This document shows positions 1-8,563 of a stretch of DNA of 64,000 nt, one piece after another. The stretch is from REEB481 sp964586595 (GTDB lineage: Bacteria > Bacteroidota > Bacteroidia > NS11-12g > UBA955): NCBI GenBank assembly GCA_964586595.1, contig CAZPHB010000008.1, forward strand, positions 51,922 through 115,921. The letters are read 5' to 3'. The position numbers and the translations under genes were made by a program. Every line of letters starts with the position of its first letter. Position 1 is the first letter of the stretch. Below the pieces are notes generated by a model that did not search any database, was not told the origin of the DNA, and was given only the letters and a program-made list of their open reading frames with translations.

Positions 1-2
1 TG

Positions 3-416
3 CCCGCGCTGCTGCGCAATTACGACAAAGCCAGCATGCTGAACAGTGTAGAAATACGCATGCCTTTTATGGACTGGCGTTTGGTGATGTACACACTTGG
101 TTTGCCTGTGGAACACAAAATAGGACAGGGTTATACCAAGCTGGTTTTACGGGAAGCCATGCGCGGTGTGCTTGCCGAATCCGTGCGCACGCGAACCTGG
201 AAAGTGGGCTTTATGAGTCCTGTGCAGCAATGGTTCAACGAAGAGCTGAGCGAATGGGTGATGGATACCATCCAAAGTCAGTCGTTCAGAAACCGCAACT
301 GGTGGCAAGCCGCAAAGGTCATTGAATTTGCAGAAGCCCAACGTAAAGATGGCTGGAGCAAAAGGGGAGCTGAACAGGTTTGGAAGTTAATCAATGCACA
401 TCTTATAGCATCGTAA
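3..416 (+). CDS. Asparagine synthetase-type amidotransferase, C-terminal fragment (5' end outside window)
   Basis: The reading frame is open from the left edge, so the N-terminus lies outside the window. The 137 visible residues are the end of an asparagine synthase (AsnB C-terminal) domain. They contain the family's YDKASM...VEIRMPFMD region, a KxxLREAM segment and a Trp-rich tail. The full protein would hydrolyse glutamine and transfer ammonia to a carboxylate activated by ATP. In polysaccharide loci such homologues are often thought to amidate uronic acids instead of aspartate. That fits here because the next gene is a glycosyltransferase 11 bases downstream. A second complete homologue lies at 16218-18074. 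Family assignment is firm; the substrate is not known. Confidence 0.85.
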   Translation, partial: PALLRNYDKASMLNSVEIRMPFMDWRLVMYTLGLPVEHKIGQGYTKLVLREAMRGVLAESVRTRTWKVGFMSPVQQWFNEELSEWVMDTIQSQSFRNRNWWQAAKVIEFAEAQRKDGWSKRGAEQVWKLINAHLIAS

Positions 417-427
417 AAAACAAAGGG

Positions 428-1633
428 ATGAGAATTCTGTATATTTATTTAAATGCACCCATCAATGAGGGTTCAATAAAAACAAAAATAGTAAGCCAGA
501 TACACTACCTGAACAAAGCCGGTGTTGCTTGCGAGGGTGCTTTTTTCTCTAAAGAAATAAAATCAACTCAAATATTCAATGAGTTTATTAAATATCAACC
601 CAGTTTAGTTTCAACAAAAAAGTGGTTTCAAAGAATCCACCAACAAAAATTAACAATGTTGTCGGTGGAATCATTCTTAGAAGAAAACCATGCAAAGTTT
701 GATTTAATTTACTTCAGATATGCCGGTGCAAATAGTGTTATGCACCGCATCATACGCAAGTTTGGCAAAAAAATATGTATTGAACATAATGCCAAGGAGT
801 TTCTGGATAAAGCAAAACAGGCTGGCAAATACAGAAAAATCTGGAAACCATCAAATTTACTTTCATTTATTTCCTATATATTCATACCGCTGTTTCAAGA
901 GATTTTTTACGGCGTGCGAATCAGAAGAAAAGCATTGCTCGGCACTTGTGTTTCTAATGAAATGGCAGCTTTCCAAAAGCAACATGCACTCGGTTCATAT
1001 CATGTTGTTCCCATAAGCAATGGTATTGACATTGAGAAAAACCCTGTTCGAAAAGCACCTCCATTTGATGGAAGCAGGTTGAATATATTATTTCTCAAAG
1101 GAACAAGCGGTGCAGCTCCCAGAAACGGAATAGATCGAATCATTACGTCCATGTTGCATTACAAGGGGGCCGCGTCCATTCACCTGTATGTTGCAGGAAC
1201 AAACAGCGACGGGGAATTTACTATACCAGAAACTTTGAAAGACAATGTGCATATTAGTGGTTATTTAACAGGTAAAGGCCTTGATGAGATATTTGACACC
1301 TGTCACATAGCCGCCGGTACGATGGCGCTTTTCCGCCAAGGTGAACATGAAAATGCAGTATTAAAACTTCGCATGTATGCTGCTCGCGGAATACCATTCA
1401 TTTACGCCTACCGGGATATGGACCTGAAGGATAAACCGGAAGTGGCAGCATGGAGTAAGGAATATCCAAATGACAACAGCTTGATCCAAATGGAAACGAT
1501 ACTTGAATTCGCGGCAACGGCACTTAAGCCGAACCACGAACAAGTGATCAGGCAATATGCTGAAGAATATTTGGGATATGATGCACACATGAAAAAATTG
1601 GCAGGTATTTTAGAAGCTGCCTTGAAAAAGTAA
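428..1633 (+). CDS. Glycosyltransferase, GT4-like, unusually AT-rich
   Basis: This 401-residue protein has a GT-B-type layout. The N-terminus (MRILYIYLNAP) is followed by a long N-terminal half. A linker with SNGIDIEKNP opens the donor-binding domain, as in GT4 enzymes. The usual ExxxxxxxE motif is poorly preserved (EHENAVLKLRMY), so the donor sugar cannot be guessed. The ATG at 428 was preferred over a start at 380, because 380 lies inside the upstream gene and adds a non-homologous leader. Base composition is odd: 541-720 has 48 G or C in 180 bases, against 31 in 60 at 2701-2760. This suggests that the gene was acquired or exchanged separately from its neighbours. Confidence 0.75.
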   Translation: MRILYIYLNAPINEGSIKTKIVSQIHYLNKAGVACEGAFFSKEIKSTQIFNEFIKYQPSLVSTKKWFQRIHQQKLTMLSVESFLEENHAKFDLIYFRYAGANSVMHRIIRKFGKKICIEHNAKEFLDKAKQAGKYRKIWKPSNLLSFISYIFIPLFQEIFYGVRIRRKALLGTCVSNEMAAFQKQHALGSYHVVPISNGIDIEKNPVRKAPPFDGSRLNILFLKGTSGAAPRNGIDRIITSMLHYKGAASIHLYVAGTNSDGEFTIPETLKDNVHISGYLTGKGLDEIFDTCHIAAGTMALFRQGEHENAVLKLRMYAARGIPFIYAYRDMDLKDKPEVAAWSKEYPNDNSLIQMETILEFAATALKPNHEQVIRQYAEEYLGYDAHMKKLAGILEAALKK

Positions 1634-1655
1634 GTTGATTAATGTCAAGTCTACC

Positions 1656-2396
1656 ATGATAAAACCCGAAAGCTTAACCCTGAGCATCGTTATACCTACA
1701 TACAACGAAGGCAAAACCATCCACCTGATTCTGGATCGGGTGCGCGCCGTATCTTTAATCCATCAAATGCAGAAAGAAGTCATTATTGTAAATGACTGCT
1801 CCGGCGACGATACTGAAGAAGCCATTCAGCGCTACGCTCAGGCGCATCCCGAAATGCCGATTTCCTATTTCAGGCATGAGGTAAACAAGGGCAAAGGTGC
1901 AGCCATTCATACCGGAATTGCGAAGGCAACCGGCGATTTCGTGGTCATCCAGGATGCCGATTTAGAATACGATCCGGAAGAATACAACGAATTGCTGAAA
2001 CCGGTCTTCAAGGCTGATGCCGACGTGGTTTACGGGAGTAGGTTTATGGGACACCACCCACACCGAATCCTCTTTTTCTGGCATTCCATCGGAAACAAAT
2101 TCCTCACCTTCCTGAGCAATATGTTTACCAACCTGAACCTTACAGACATGGAAACCTGCTACAAGTTGTTTCGCCGCGACATCATTCAGGGCCTGAAGCT
2201 GCGTGAACAACGATTCGGGTTTGAACCGGAAGTAACCGCCCGTATCAGCAGAATTCCAAACATACGCATCTATGAAGTAGGCATCAGCTATTACGGACGC
2301 ACTTATGCAGAAGGAAAGAAAATTGGCTGGAAAGACGGATTCAGAGCCATTTACTGCATCCTGAAATACAACCTGTTTTATACCAAGAACAAGTAA
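1656..2396 (+). CDS. Family 2 glycosyltransferase, dolichyl-phosphate mannose synthase-like
   Basis: This 246-residue GT2 enzyme would transfer a sugar from a nucleotide donor, probably to polyprenyl phosphate or a nascent glycan on the cytoplasmic face of the membrane. The N-terminus carries the GT-A nucleotide-binding start (LSIVIPTYNEGKTI), the NDCSGDDTEE acidic motif and the metal-binding QDADLEYDPEEY. A GSRFMG segment and the DMETCYKLFRRD region typical of Dpm1/DPG synthases follow. There is no C-terminal membrane domain. ATG 1656 was chosen over an in-frame TTG at 1635. It starts 22 bases after the previous stop, so co-transcription is likely. Confidence 0.88.
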   Translation: MIKPESLTLSIVIPTYNEGKTIHLILDRVRAVSLIHQMQKEVIIVNDCSGDDTEEAIQRYAQAHPEMPISYFRHEVNKGKGAAIHTGIAKATGDFVVIQDADLEYDPEEYNELLKPVFKADADVVYGSRFMGHHPHRILFFWHSIGNKFLTFLSNMFTNLNLTDMETCYKLFRRDIIQGLKLREQRFGFEPEVTARISRIPNIRIYEVGISYYGRTYAEGKKIGWKDGFRAIYCILKYNLFYTKNK

Positions 2397-2423
2397 GTAA
2401 TCGCCATTCCGGCAGCATTCCTC

Positions 2424-3662
2424 ATGAAAGAGCCACAATCCAAACCGCATACCCTGATCTATTTTGTTGAGAAAATAGAATCCTCGTTTGTGATTCATGA
2501 CCTGATCAACCTGGCACGGCGCTTCGAACGGGTGTATCTGTTCTCAGGGATTAAAATACCCGACAAGAGTAAAGTTCCTTCCAATGTGCAGGTTTATGAA
2601 GCATACATGGATTTGAAATCATACCGCTTCTTTAAAGTTTTACTGGCGAATTTCCTGTTGGTTTTCGGGGTGATTTTTACAGAAATGTGGTGGGCAAAAA
2701 AGTGGATTCCCCTGCGCAAAAACCTGGCCTCACTGCTGCTGAACATCTTTAAAGCCGATGCCGTGTACGCCCAACTCCGGGCCAACGGGATGCCGGCGAA
2801 TGAAATCAGCAACACGCCGTTTTATGCCTTCTGGTTTTACGATACTTCCTACTTGGGCGTGCTGCGCCGGAAATACGGGGTGCGTAAAACCATTGCCCGC
2901 GCCCACAGTGGCGATTTATACGAAGACCATCCCTCACGGGTTAAGCGTTCCGATTTGAGGCTTTTCCAACTCGGAACACTCAGCCACCTCCTGCCTGTTT
3001 CGCAGCAAGGATCGGATTATATGGCCAAAACCTATCCCGGCTTTGGGGATCGTATCCATACAGTATATCTGGGCACCAGAGATGGCGGACTAAACCCGCA
3101 TCAGCCCGACAAACTGCTGGTGTTTAGCTGTGCGCGCTTCAACAACCACAAACGACTGGATAAAATTGCCCAAGCGTTGCTGCACACTAAAGTTCCGGTC
3201 ACCTGGATCCATATTGGCGACGAGCGGCTGGGTCAGGATATTCCGGGCATGCGCGAATACATGGCGCTGAAACAAGAACTGGCGCAACATCCCAACATTG
3301 AAGTTCAATCAACAGGTGTGCTTGAGAACAACGCCATTTTTTCGCTGTATCAGGAACAGGCGGCCAGTGTGTTCATCAGTCTTTCGGAAAATGAAGGAAT
3401 TCCTGTGAGCATCATGGAAGCCATCAGTTTCGGTATTCCTGTAATTGCCACCAATGCCGGCGGCTGCCGGGAAATCGTACAACCCGAAACCGGCGTGTTG
3501 CTTCCCGTAAACATTGACCCTGTGGAAGTGGCCGCCATGCTGGACGGATTTTTAACTTCTGAAATGAATACGCCAAAATTTCGGGCCGGTGTACGCCGGT
3601 TCTGGGAGGAGCATTTTTCTGAAACACAGAATTACAAAGCCCTCATGCATTACCTGAGCTGA
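2424..3662 (+). CDS. Family 4 glycosyltransferase
   Basis: This 412-residue GT-B enzyme of family GT4 probably adds one sugar in the polysaccharide repeat. The C-terminal donor-binding half shows SCARFNNHKRLDKI, then the ExxxxxxE motif as ENEGIPVSIMEA, followed by FGIPVIATNAGG and REIV. This is the classic GT4 order. The N-terminal acceptor half includes a hydrophobic stretch (VLLANFLLVFGVIFTEMWW) that may sit at the membrane. The gene begins 27 bases after the GT2 gene and ends the first co-directional run, since the next 310 bases hold no clear gene. Confidence 0.88.
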   Translation: MKEPQSKPHTLIYFVEKIESSFVIHDLINLARRFERVYLFSGIKIPDKSKVPSNVQVYEAYMDLKSYRFFKVLLANFLLVFGVIFTEMWWAKKWIPLRKNLASLLLNIFKADAVYAQLRANGMPANEISNTPFYAFWFYDTSYLGVLRRKYGVRKTIARAHSGDLYEDHPSRVKRSDLRLFQLGTLSHLLPVSQQGSDYMAKTYPGFGDRIHTVYLGTRDGGLNPHQPDKLLVFSCARFNNHKRLDKIAQALLHTKVPVTWIHIGDERLGQDIPGMREYMALKQELAQHPNIEVQSTGVLENNAIFSLYQEQAASVFISLSENEGIPVSIMEAISFGIPVIATNAGGCREIVQPETGVLLPVNIDPVEVAAMLDGFLTSEMNTPKFRAGVRRFWEEHFSETQNYKALMHYLS

Positions 3663-3972
3663 ACCACACGCAGGAATACCCGATCATAAAAATGAATCCT
3701 CGAGTAAGGTTGAATATCAGCATCCACAAAACGCTGTTTAATGTTTGCCGGGCAACAGCAATCCGTTTGACTTCAGCTTTACCGAAGCAGGCGTTTGTGC
3801 TTTTTGCAGGGGTTACATGCAAACCATCAATACCTTCAACAACCAACTTTTAAATTAGGAGGCTTGCCGGTACTTTACATCCGTGACTGCATCCTGAAAG
3901 CGATGAAACTCAGACGCACGTCACACCAAACTGTTTAGTCCAGCATATTCGAAATCCGTCCTTCCATAACAC
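3663..3972. other. 310-bp intergenic stretch, no gene recognised
   Basis: No convincing coding sequence was found on either strand. A 54-codon plus-strand frame from ATG 3692 and a 67-codon minus-strand frame have compositions unlike proteins and no recognisable motif. There is no clear hairpin terminator and no exact TAnnTTTG element ahead of the next gene. The segment separates the first glycosyltransferase run from the PIG-L/PhyH/LpxD-like cassette, so it probably contains an unrecognised promoter. Confidence 0.5.
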
Positions 3973-4611
3973 ATGATTGAAATAAAAAACACACGCGTAT
4001 TGGTACTTGCACCGCATACCGATGATGCAGAATTGGGCTGTGGTGGAACCATTGCCAAGCTCCTCGACCAGGGCAATGAGGTTCATTGTGCGGCATTTTC
4101 TGCCTGTCAGCAATCCGTGCGCCCCGAGTTTCCTTCCGATATCCTGATTCGCGAAGTGAAAGAAGCCTCGGCAGCATTGGGAATTCCAGCGCAGAATCTG
4201 CACCTGTTCGACTTTGAAGTGCGTACCTTCAACTTCCGCCGTCAGGATATCCTGGATACCATCCTGAAGCTGAAAAAGCAGATTGACCCTCAGGTGGTAT
4301 TCATTCCTTCAGTGAACGATGTGCACCAGGACCACTACACCATTGCACAGGAAGGTTTGCGCGCATTTAAACTGTGCAACCTGTTCAGTTACGAGCTCCC
4401 ATGGAACAACCTTACGTTTCAATCCACCAGTTTTTCCATTCTGGAAGAAAAACATCTGGAACGCAAGGTGGCAGCCATCAAAGCGTATAAGTCACAGGCG
4501 CATCGAGCCTACATGACCGATGAATATATTCGCGGCTGGGCGCACATGCGCGGCGTGCAAATCCATGAGCGCTATGCCGAGTGTTTTGAAATGGTGCGCA
4601 TGAAATTCTGA
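3973..4611 (+). CDS. PIG-L (LmbE-like) N-acetylglucosamine deacetylase
   Basis: This 212-residue zinc-dependent deacetylase belongs to the PIG-L/MshB/LmbE family, which removes N-acetyl groups from GlcNAc-type sugars linked to lipids or small molecules. The signature PHTDDAE (residues about 14-20, APHTDDAELGCGG) and the downstream HQDH of VNDVHQDHYT provide the expected zinc ligands and catalytic Asp. Length is normal for the family. No signal peptide is visible, so the enzyme should act in the cytoplasm. It is followed by a PhyH oxygenase and an LpxD-like acyltransferase in the same direction. Together these suggest stepwise modification of an amino sugar; that pathway is inference. Confidence 0.9.
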   Translation: MIEIKNTRVLVLAPHTDDAELGCGGTIAKLLDQGNEVHCAAFSACQQSVRPEFPSDILIREVKEASAALGIPAQNLHLFDFEVRTFNFRRQDILDTILKLKKQIDPQVVFIPSVNDVHQDHYTIAQEGLRAFKLCNLFSYELPWNNLTFQSTSFSILEEKHLERKVAAIKAYKSQAHRAYMTDEYIRGWAHMRGVQIHERYAECFEMVRMKF

Positions 4612-4736
4612 GGAAAACTCCATCCAAGGATTCAGTAAACACTGCGTTTCGTAATTTCGAATGCAATATTTTGCATCAAACAGCCCAGCACTTTGACTAG
4701 AATTTTTGGAACAACAACACCCAATAAACCCTACAC

Positions 4737-5552
4737 ATGAACTACGCCAACATCATTGAAGCCGTTCAACGCGACGGTTACGCGGTTATGGAACAGGTAA
4801 TCGGCAGCGATGACCTCAAATCCATGCAGGCTGCCTTCGACCAACAGATTGCACAATACGAGGCCCATTTTGATACTTCTAAAATCAATGAAAATGAACT
4901 GGGAACCCTGCGCTGCATCATCAGCCTGGATGAAGCATTTCTTCCTTTAGCTGCGGTGCAACCCGTCATGGACGTAGCACAGGAGCTTTTGGGTGACTAT
5001 TTGTATTATTCGTTCAACGGATTCTACACGTCCAGCAGATTCACACATCCAACCACCCTGTTTCACCGTGATGTTCCCCTATTCACTCCGGAAGTAATGC
5101 TCAGCCTGAACCTGTTGTATTGCTTGGATGATACCACTGTGGAAAACGGCGCAACTTGGTTTGTACCGGGTTCCCATTTATTGCGCAACAGACCTTCCGA
5201 CGATTATATTGAAACCCATAAAAAGCAGGTGACCATGAAGGCCGGCTCCGTATTGTTGTTTAATTCCCTGACTTTTCATGCCAGCGGCATCAACCACAAT
5301 GGCGGACAAAGGCGCTGCATCGCAAACGTATTGCGCAAGTCGTTCATGAAACCACAGTTTCAATGGGATCAAATCCTGGGTGGAAACGGTTTTGCCAATC
5401 ATCTTTCTGAAGAAAGCAAAAAGCGTTTCGGTTTTTACAACAACCCGGCCCCATCACTGGATGCCTATTATCAGGAAGGAATCAGGCGCAGGGCAGAGCG
5501 CGAACAGCGCGGCGTGAAGACCGTTTACGGAATTGAACTGAAAGACAATTAA
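4737..5552 (+). CDS. Phytanoyl-CoA dioxygenase (PhyH) family Fe(II)/2-oxoglutarate oxygenase
   Basis: This 271-residue protein has the PhyH double-stranded beta-helix pattern. Its facial-triad ligands are HRD (in TTLFHRDVPLF) and a distal His (in LTFHASGINHN), and an Arg downstream (GGQRRCIANVL) would bind 2-oxoglutarate. PhyH enzymes hydroxylate lipids, acyl chains, sugars or antibiotics, so the substrate cannot be read from the sequence. It is preceded by 125 bases holding TATTTTG (4667-4673), a short-spaced -7-like element. The next gene, an LpxD-like acyltransferase, follows after 22 bases. Acyl-chain or sugar hydroxylation of a surface glycolipid is my inference from this position. Confidence 0.85.
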   Translation: MNYANIIEAVQRDGYAVMEQVIGSDDLKSMQAAFDQQIAQYEAHFDTSKINENELGTLRCIISLDEAFLPLAAVQPVMDVAQELLGDYLYYSFNGFYTSSRFTHPTTLFHRDVPLFTPEVMLSLNLLYCLDDTTVENGATWFVPGSHLLRNRPSDDYIETHKKQVTMKAGSVLLFNSLTFHASGINHNGGQRRCIANVLRKSFMKPQFQWDQILGGNGFANHLSEESKKRFGFYNNPAPSLDAYYQEGIRRRAEREQRGVKTVYGIELKDN

Positions 5553-5574
5553 CGCCACCACGTCCGCTTCCAGC

Positions 5575-6480
5575 ATGACCTCTTTGCATCCAGAAGAATT
5601 GGCTGCAGCCTTGTCCCTGAATATCCTTGGCAAAGCGCAGGAACCCATTACACATCTTGGTTTTCCCGGCAACCACAACAAAAATAGTTTGTGTTGGGCC
5701 GGCACAGAAGAGGTTTTGAAGCAGTTTACCTGTGGTTATGTCATTGTGCATGAATCCCTTGCTGCGCTTCAGCCGTCATTGACGCAACTGTGTTTGTTGA
5801 GCACATCAAACAAGCCAAGGCTTGTTTACGCGCGTGCATTTCACAAGTGTTTTCAGCAGGAAGCCATCGCTGAAAATCATGCAGACATGCACCGGGCCAA
5901 TCCCAACATCCACATTGGCGATTATGTGTTCATTGGCAGCGACGTGCAGATTGGCAATGGAACCGTGATTCATTCGGGAAGCACCATTTTATCTGGTACA
6001 ATCATCGGCGAACACTGCATCATCCGCAACAATACAAGCCTGGGTACCGAAGGTTTGGGACTGGAATTTGATGAGGAACTGGGCCGGTATATTCCCTTTC
6101 CTCAGGTAGGGAAAGTGGTACTTGAAGATTATGTGGATATTGGTCCGCACAGCACGTTGCGCCGGGCAGCCATGGACACCACGCTTATTGGCTACGGCAG
6201 CAAAATCGGTTCGTTTGTGAACATCGGCCACAATTGCATCATCGGAAAACACTGCATCCTCACCAGCCATGTGTGTATCGCAGGTTCGGTACATGTTGGC
6301 GACTTCGCGTTTATCAGTATTGGCGCTACCATCCGCAATAAAGTAAAGATAGGAAACCATATTTTGATTGGTCAGGGCAGCATAGTTACCCGAAATCTGG
6401 AGGAGCCGGGAACCTATTTCGGTCAGCCGGCCGTGAAGGTTTCAGATTCTGCGCCGGGGAAAGCATCTCAAGAAGTATAA
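5575..6480 (+). CDS. LpxD-like acyltransferase with left-handed beta-helix
   Basis: This 301-residue protein has an N-terminal domain of about 100 residues, then many hexapeptide repeats (IGDYVFIGSDVQIGNGTVI and onward). The layout resembles UDP-3-O-acylglucosamine N-acyltransferase (LpxD). The likely catalytic His is in NIGHNCIIG, at the place of the LpxD IAHNV motif. The N-terminal domain is diverged from true LpxD, so this is more likely a paralogue that acylates or acetylates an amino sugar of the polysaccharide. Its stop codon directly abuts the ATG of the next glycosyltransferase, so the two are tightly coupled. Confidence 0.8.
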   Translation: MTSLHPEELAAALSLNILGKAQEPITHLGFPGNHNKNSLCWAGTEEVLKQFTCGYVIVHESLAALQPSLTQLCLLSTSNKPRLVYARAFHKCFQQEAIAENHADMHRANPNIHIGDYVFIGSDVQIGNGTVIHSGSTILSGTIIGEHCIIRNNTSLGTEGLGLEFDEELGRYIPFPQVGKVVLEDYVDIGPHSTLRRAAMDTTLIGYGSKIGSFVNIGHNCIIGKHCILTSHVCIAGSVHVGDFAFISIGATIRNKVKIGNHILIGQGSIVTRNLEEPGTYFGQPAVKVSDSAPGKASQEV

Positions 6481-7734
6481 ATGCAGCAGCAAAAAAGGGC
6501 AGTGCTCATTGTAAACTACGATTTGGGCACGAAGTACGGAGTGGGAGGCAGGCGTTGGGCTTTGTTGGGGCGCGCCTTGATGGAAGCAGGTGAAGAGGTT
6601 CATTTTCTCACCACCCGACAGGCTGTGCCCGAAGAGCTTCAGGACAGGAGCGCACAGGTGCATACATTCAAAACCAACTACCCGGCATGCATCCGCAATA
6701 CACCCAACAATATTTTTGGGAAGATTCAGTACCGCATCTGGCGCTGGCGATTGCTTCGGGGTGTTCAGGGAACCATTTATGATTTGGGTAAGCGCGACAA
6801 ACAAAGGTTTTTATCGCATTGCCGCCGGCTCATTCAGCAACACGGCATCGATGTTTGCATTGTTAGTGGTGCACCATTCAGCTACCTATACTATGGGACT
6901 CTATTGAAAAAGGAATTCCCGGGCCTGGTTCTGGTGAGTGATTTCCGCGACAAATGGACGGAAGGTTTCAACTACGGCATGAGGCAACTCGATGCGCGCA
7001 GGATGGATTACGAAAGAGCTTGCGAACTGGCCGTGATTCAGGAATCAGACTTGGTTACCGTGGCCAGTGAAGACGTTGGCGATTACCTGAACAGACGGCA
7101 TCCACGTGATTATATGGTATTGTACAATGCCGTTTCCCCTATACTGGAAGCAGCAGCCAGGAATGTCAAAACTTCTGCCAACGCGGGGTTTCACTTAATG
7201 CATGTAGGCAATATTTCCGAAGGTTGTGAAGACCAGACAACACACCTGATCCAGGCTTTGAAATTGCTCGAAGCGCAACAGCCGGGTCGCGTGAAGCTGT
7301 CGCTGGTGGGCCTCCCTAATCCGGAAGTGGTGCAGCAATTCAACAAGGCCGGGATTTCCGGTTTGCAGCTGATTCAGCGCATGCCACAACAGGAACTCGG
7401 CGCATACATGAATACCGCAGATGCCTTCCTGATCTTCAACAGAGAGGCACTTGCAAAGAGCATTCCCACCAAATTCTTCGATTATATAGTCTTTAAAAAG
7501 CCCATCATTGCCTACGACATCAAAGGCAGATTGGCGCAGTTGATTTCTGAACGACGTTTGGGCATCCTGCTCAGTACCGCACACGCACCCGAACAAACTG
7601 CAGCTGTACTGGAAAACTTATCAAGCGGAACCAGTCAGTTCAATTTGGATGCTACCTATGCCGAGTTTTCTTCGGCACAACAAGCCAAGCTCCTCAAAGA
7701 AGCACTTTCCCCCTTGCTCAGCCGGCTTCATTGA
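6481..7734 (+). CDS. Glycosyltransferase, GT-B fold (GT4-like)
   Basis: This 417-residue protein opens with a Rossmann-like strand (AVLIVNYDLGTKYGVGGRR). A mid-protein linker is FHLMHVGNISEGCEDQT, and the C-terminal donor domain carries FNREALAKSIPTKFFDYIVF followed by KPIIAYD. This arrangement is seen in GT4-type enzymes whose ExxxxxxxE motif is modified, here to a PTKFFDY-type segment. It starts on the base after the preceding stop, so translation is probably coupled. It is the last gene of the plus-strand cassette; the next gene is convergent after 18 bases. Confidence 0.8.
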   Translation: MQQQKRAVLIVNYDLGTKYGVGGRRWALLGRALMEAGEEVHFLTTRQAVPEELQDRSAQVHTFKTNYPACIRNTPNNIFGKIQYRIWRWRLLRGVQGTIYDLGKRDKQRFLSHCRRLIQQHGIDVCIVSGAPFSYLYYGTLLKKEFPGLVLVSDFRDKWTEGFNYGMRQLDARRMDYERACELAVIQESDLVTVASEDVGDYLNRRHPRDYMVLYNAVSPILEAAARNVKTSANAGFHLMHVGNISEGCEDQTTHLIQALKLLEAQQPGRVKLSLVGLPNPEVVQQFNKAGISGLQLIQRMPQQELGAYMNTADAFLIFNREALAKSIPTKFFDYIVFKKPIIAYDIKGRLAQLISERRLGILLSTAHAPEQTAAVLENLSSGTSQFNLDATYAEFSSAQQAKLLKEALSPLLSRLH

Positions 7735-7752
7735 AGCGGCTACCGGCCCACC

Positions 7753-8229
7753 TTAAGCCTTTTTGTAAGGCTTCGCCGGATTCCCAAACCAGATTTCTCC
7801 CTCCGGAATATCCTTGTTTACAAAGGATAAACTGCCCGTAATGGCATTGTCGCCAATGGTGATTCCATGCTGCAATACGGTATTGGTGCCGATGAAACAG
7901 TTGCGGCCAATTTTCGCACCGCCAATCTGCGTTTGACCGGTGTTCAGGTTGTTGGTCATCACCTTTGGGCAGATGTACGTGCCGTCCCCAACTTCAACCC
8001 CACGCGCCAAAATAGAAGCGTAACGAACCGTTACGTTGTTGCCCACCTTGCATTCTCCGGAAGTAGATACCCGCGAATCAATGTAGCAATTCTCACCAAT
8101 GATGGTGTTTTTGCGGAGTTCTACGTAATTTTTGATGGTGGTATTGTCCCCTATAACCACGCCTTCTTCAATAACGCAATACGCACCAATTGATACGTTC
8201 CTTCCAATGACTGCTTTTTCTGAAATCAT
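7753..8229 (-). CDS. Hexapeptide-repeat acyl/acetyltransferase (LbetaH)
   Basis: This 158-residue single-domain left-handed beta-helix protein has regular hexapeptides (VIGRNVSIGAYCVIEEGVVI) and ends with the acetyltransferase tail DIPEGEIWFGNPAKP. It resembles WlbB/WbpD-like UDP-sugar N-acetyltransferases and similar proteins of polysaccharide loci. The minus-strand ATG at 8229 was chosen because homologues begin near this Met and because a perfect -7 element (TATCTTTG) lies 22 bases upstream. Longer in-frame starts to 8388 would have to pass through that promoter. The gene stands alone on the minus strand between two plus-strand genes. Confidence 0.85.
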   Translation of the reverse strand: MISEKAVIGRNVSIGAYCVIEEGVVIGDNTTIKNYVELRKNTIIGENCYIDSRVSTSGECKVGNNVTVRYASILARGVEVGDGTYICPKVMTNNLNTGQTQIGGAKIGRNCFIGTNTVLQHGITIGDNAITGSLSFVNKDIPEGEIWFGNPAKPYKKA

Positions 8230-8251
8230 GTTCCTGATTCTTAATGTGTTG

Positions 8252-8259
8252 CAAAGATA
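8252..8259 (-). promoter_or_regulatory. -7 element TATCTTTG ahead of the hexapeptide acetyltransferase
   Basis: The minus strand reads TATCTTTGC, a perfect match to the Bacteroidota -7 consensus TAnnTTTG, 22 bases before ATG 8229. No TTG at the usual -33 distance was found. It supports the short start chosen for the acetyltransferase. Confidence 0.55.
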
Positions 8260-8482
8260 ACCTGCCCGAAAAAAGGCTAAAATAAATTTCAGGTTATGTT
8301 GTAGAAAACCATCAATTCCTGCAATTGTTTCCACTGGACAGCACAAGAAATACTTCCGAAGGCTCTGCAGAAGCAGGTCCATCGACATTGATTTAATGAT
8401 GCATCTTAATCTTCAAACGCACAGGTACAGAAATTGCTCCAGCTGCCGGAATAGGCAAGAAAGAGGCTGCATTGAGGAGGTA
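8260..8482. other. Intergenic stretch between divergent genes, nothing recognised
   Basis: Apart from the two flanking -7 elements and the inverted repeat listed separately, I see no coding or RNA feature in the 334 bases between the divergent genes at 8229 and 8564. Confidence 0.5.
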
Positions 8483-8504
8483 ATCTGCCTAAAATCAGGC
8501 AGAT
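8483..8504. repeat. Inverted repeat ATCTGCCT-N6-AGGCAGAT
   Basis: A perfect 8-bp inverted repeat with a 6-base spacer sits about 38 bases upstream of the -7 element of the 8564 gene. No T-tract follows on either strand, so it is not a typical terminator. An operator or a leader hairpin are the two likely meanings. Confidence 0.5.
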
Positions 8505-8541
8505 AAAAGGTGAATAATCAGTTTCTGGCCGTTACAGGCTT

Positions 8542-8549
8542 TATTTTTG
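8542..8549 (+). promoter_or_regulatory. -7 element TATTTTTG ahead of the cupin-like gene
   Basis: The sequence TATTTTTGC matches TAnnTTTG exactly and lies 14 bases before ATG 8564. It argues that 8564 is the start and that the in-frame codons back to 8510 are not translated. Confidence 0.6.
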
Positions 8550-8563
8550 CATACTTTAACATC

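Noticed and set aside
3643..3846. 67-codon minus-strand frame and a 54-codon plus-strand frame in the 310-bp gap
   Set aside because: No promoter element, no motif, no recognisable composition of a protein; most likely noncoding.
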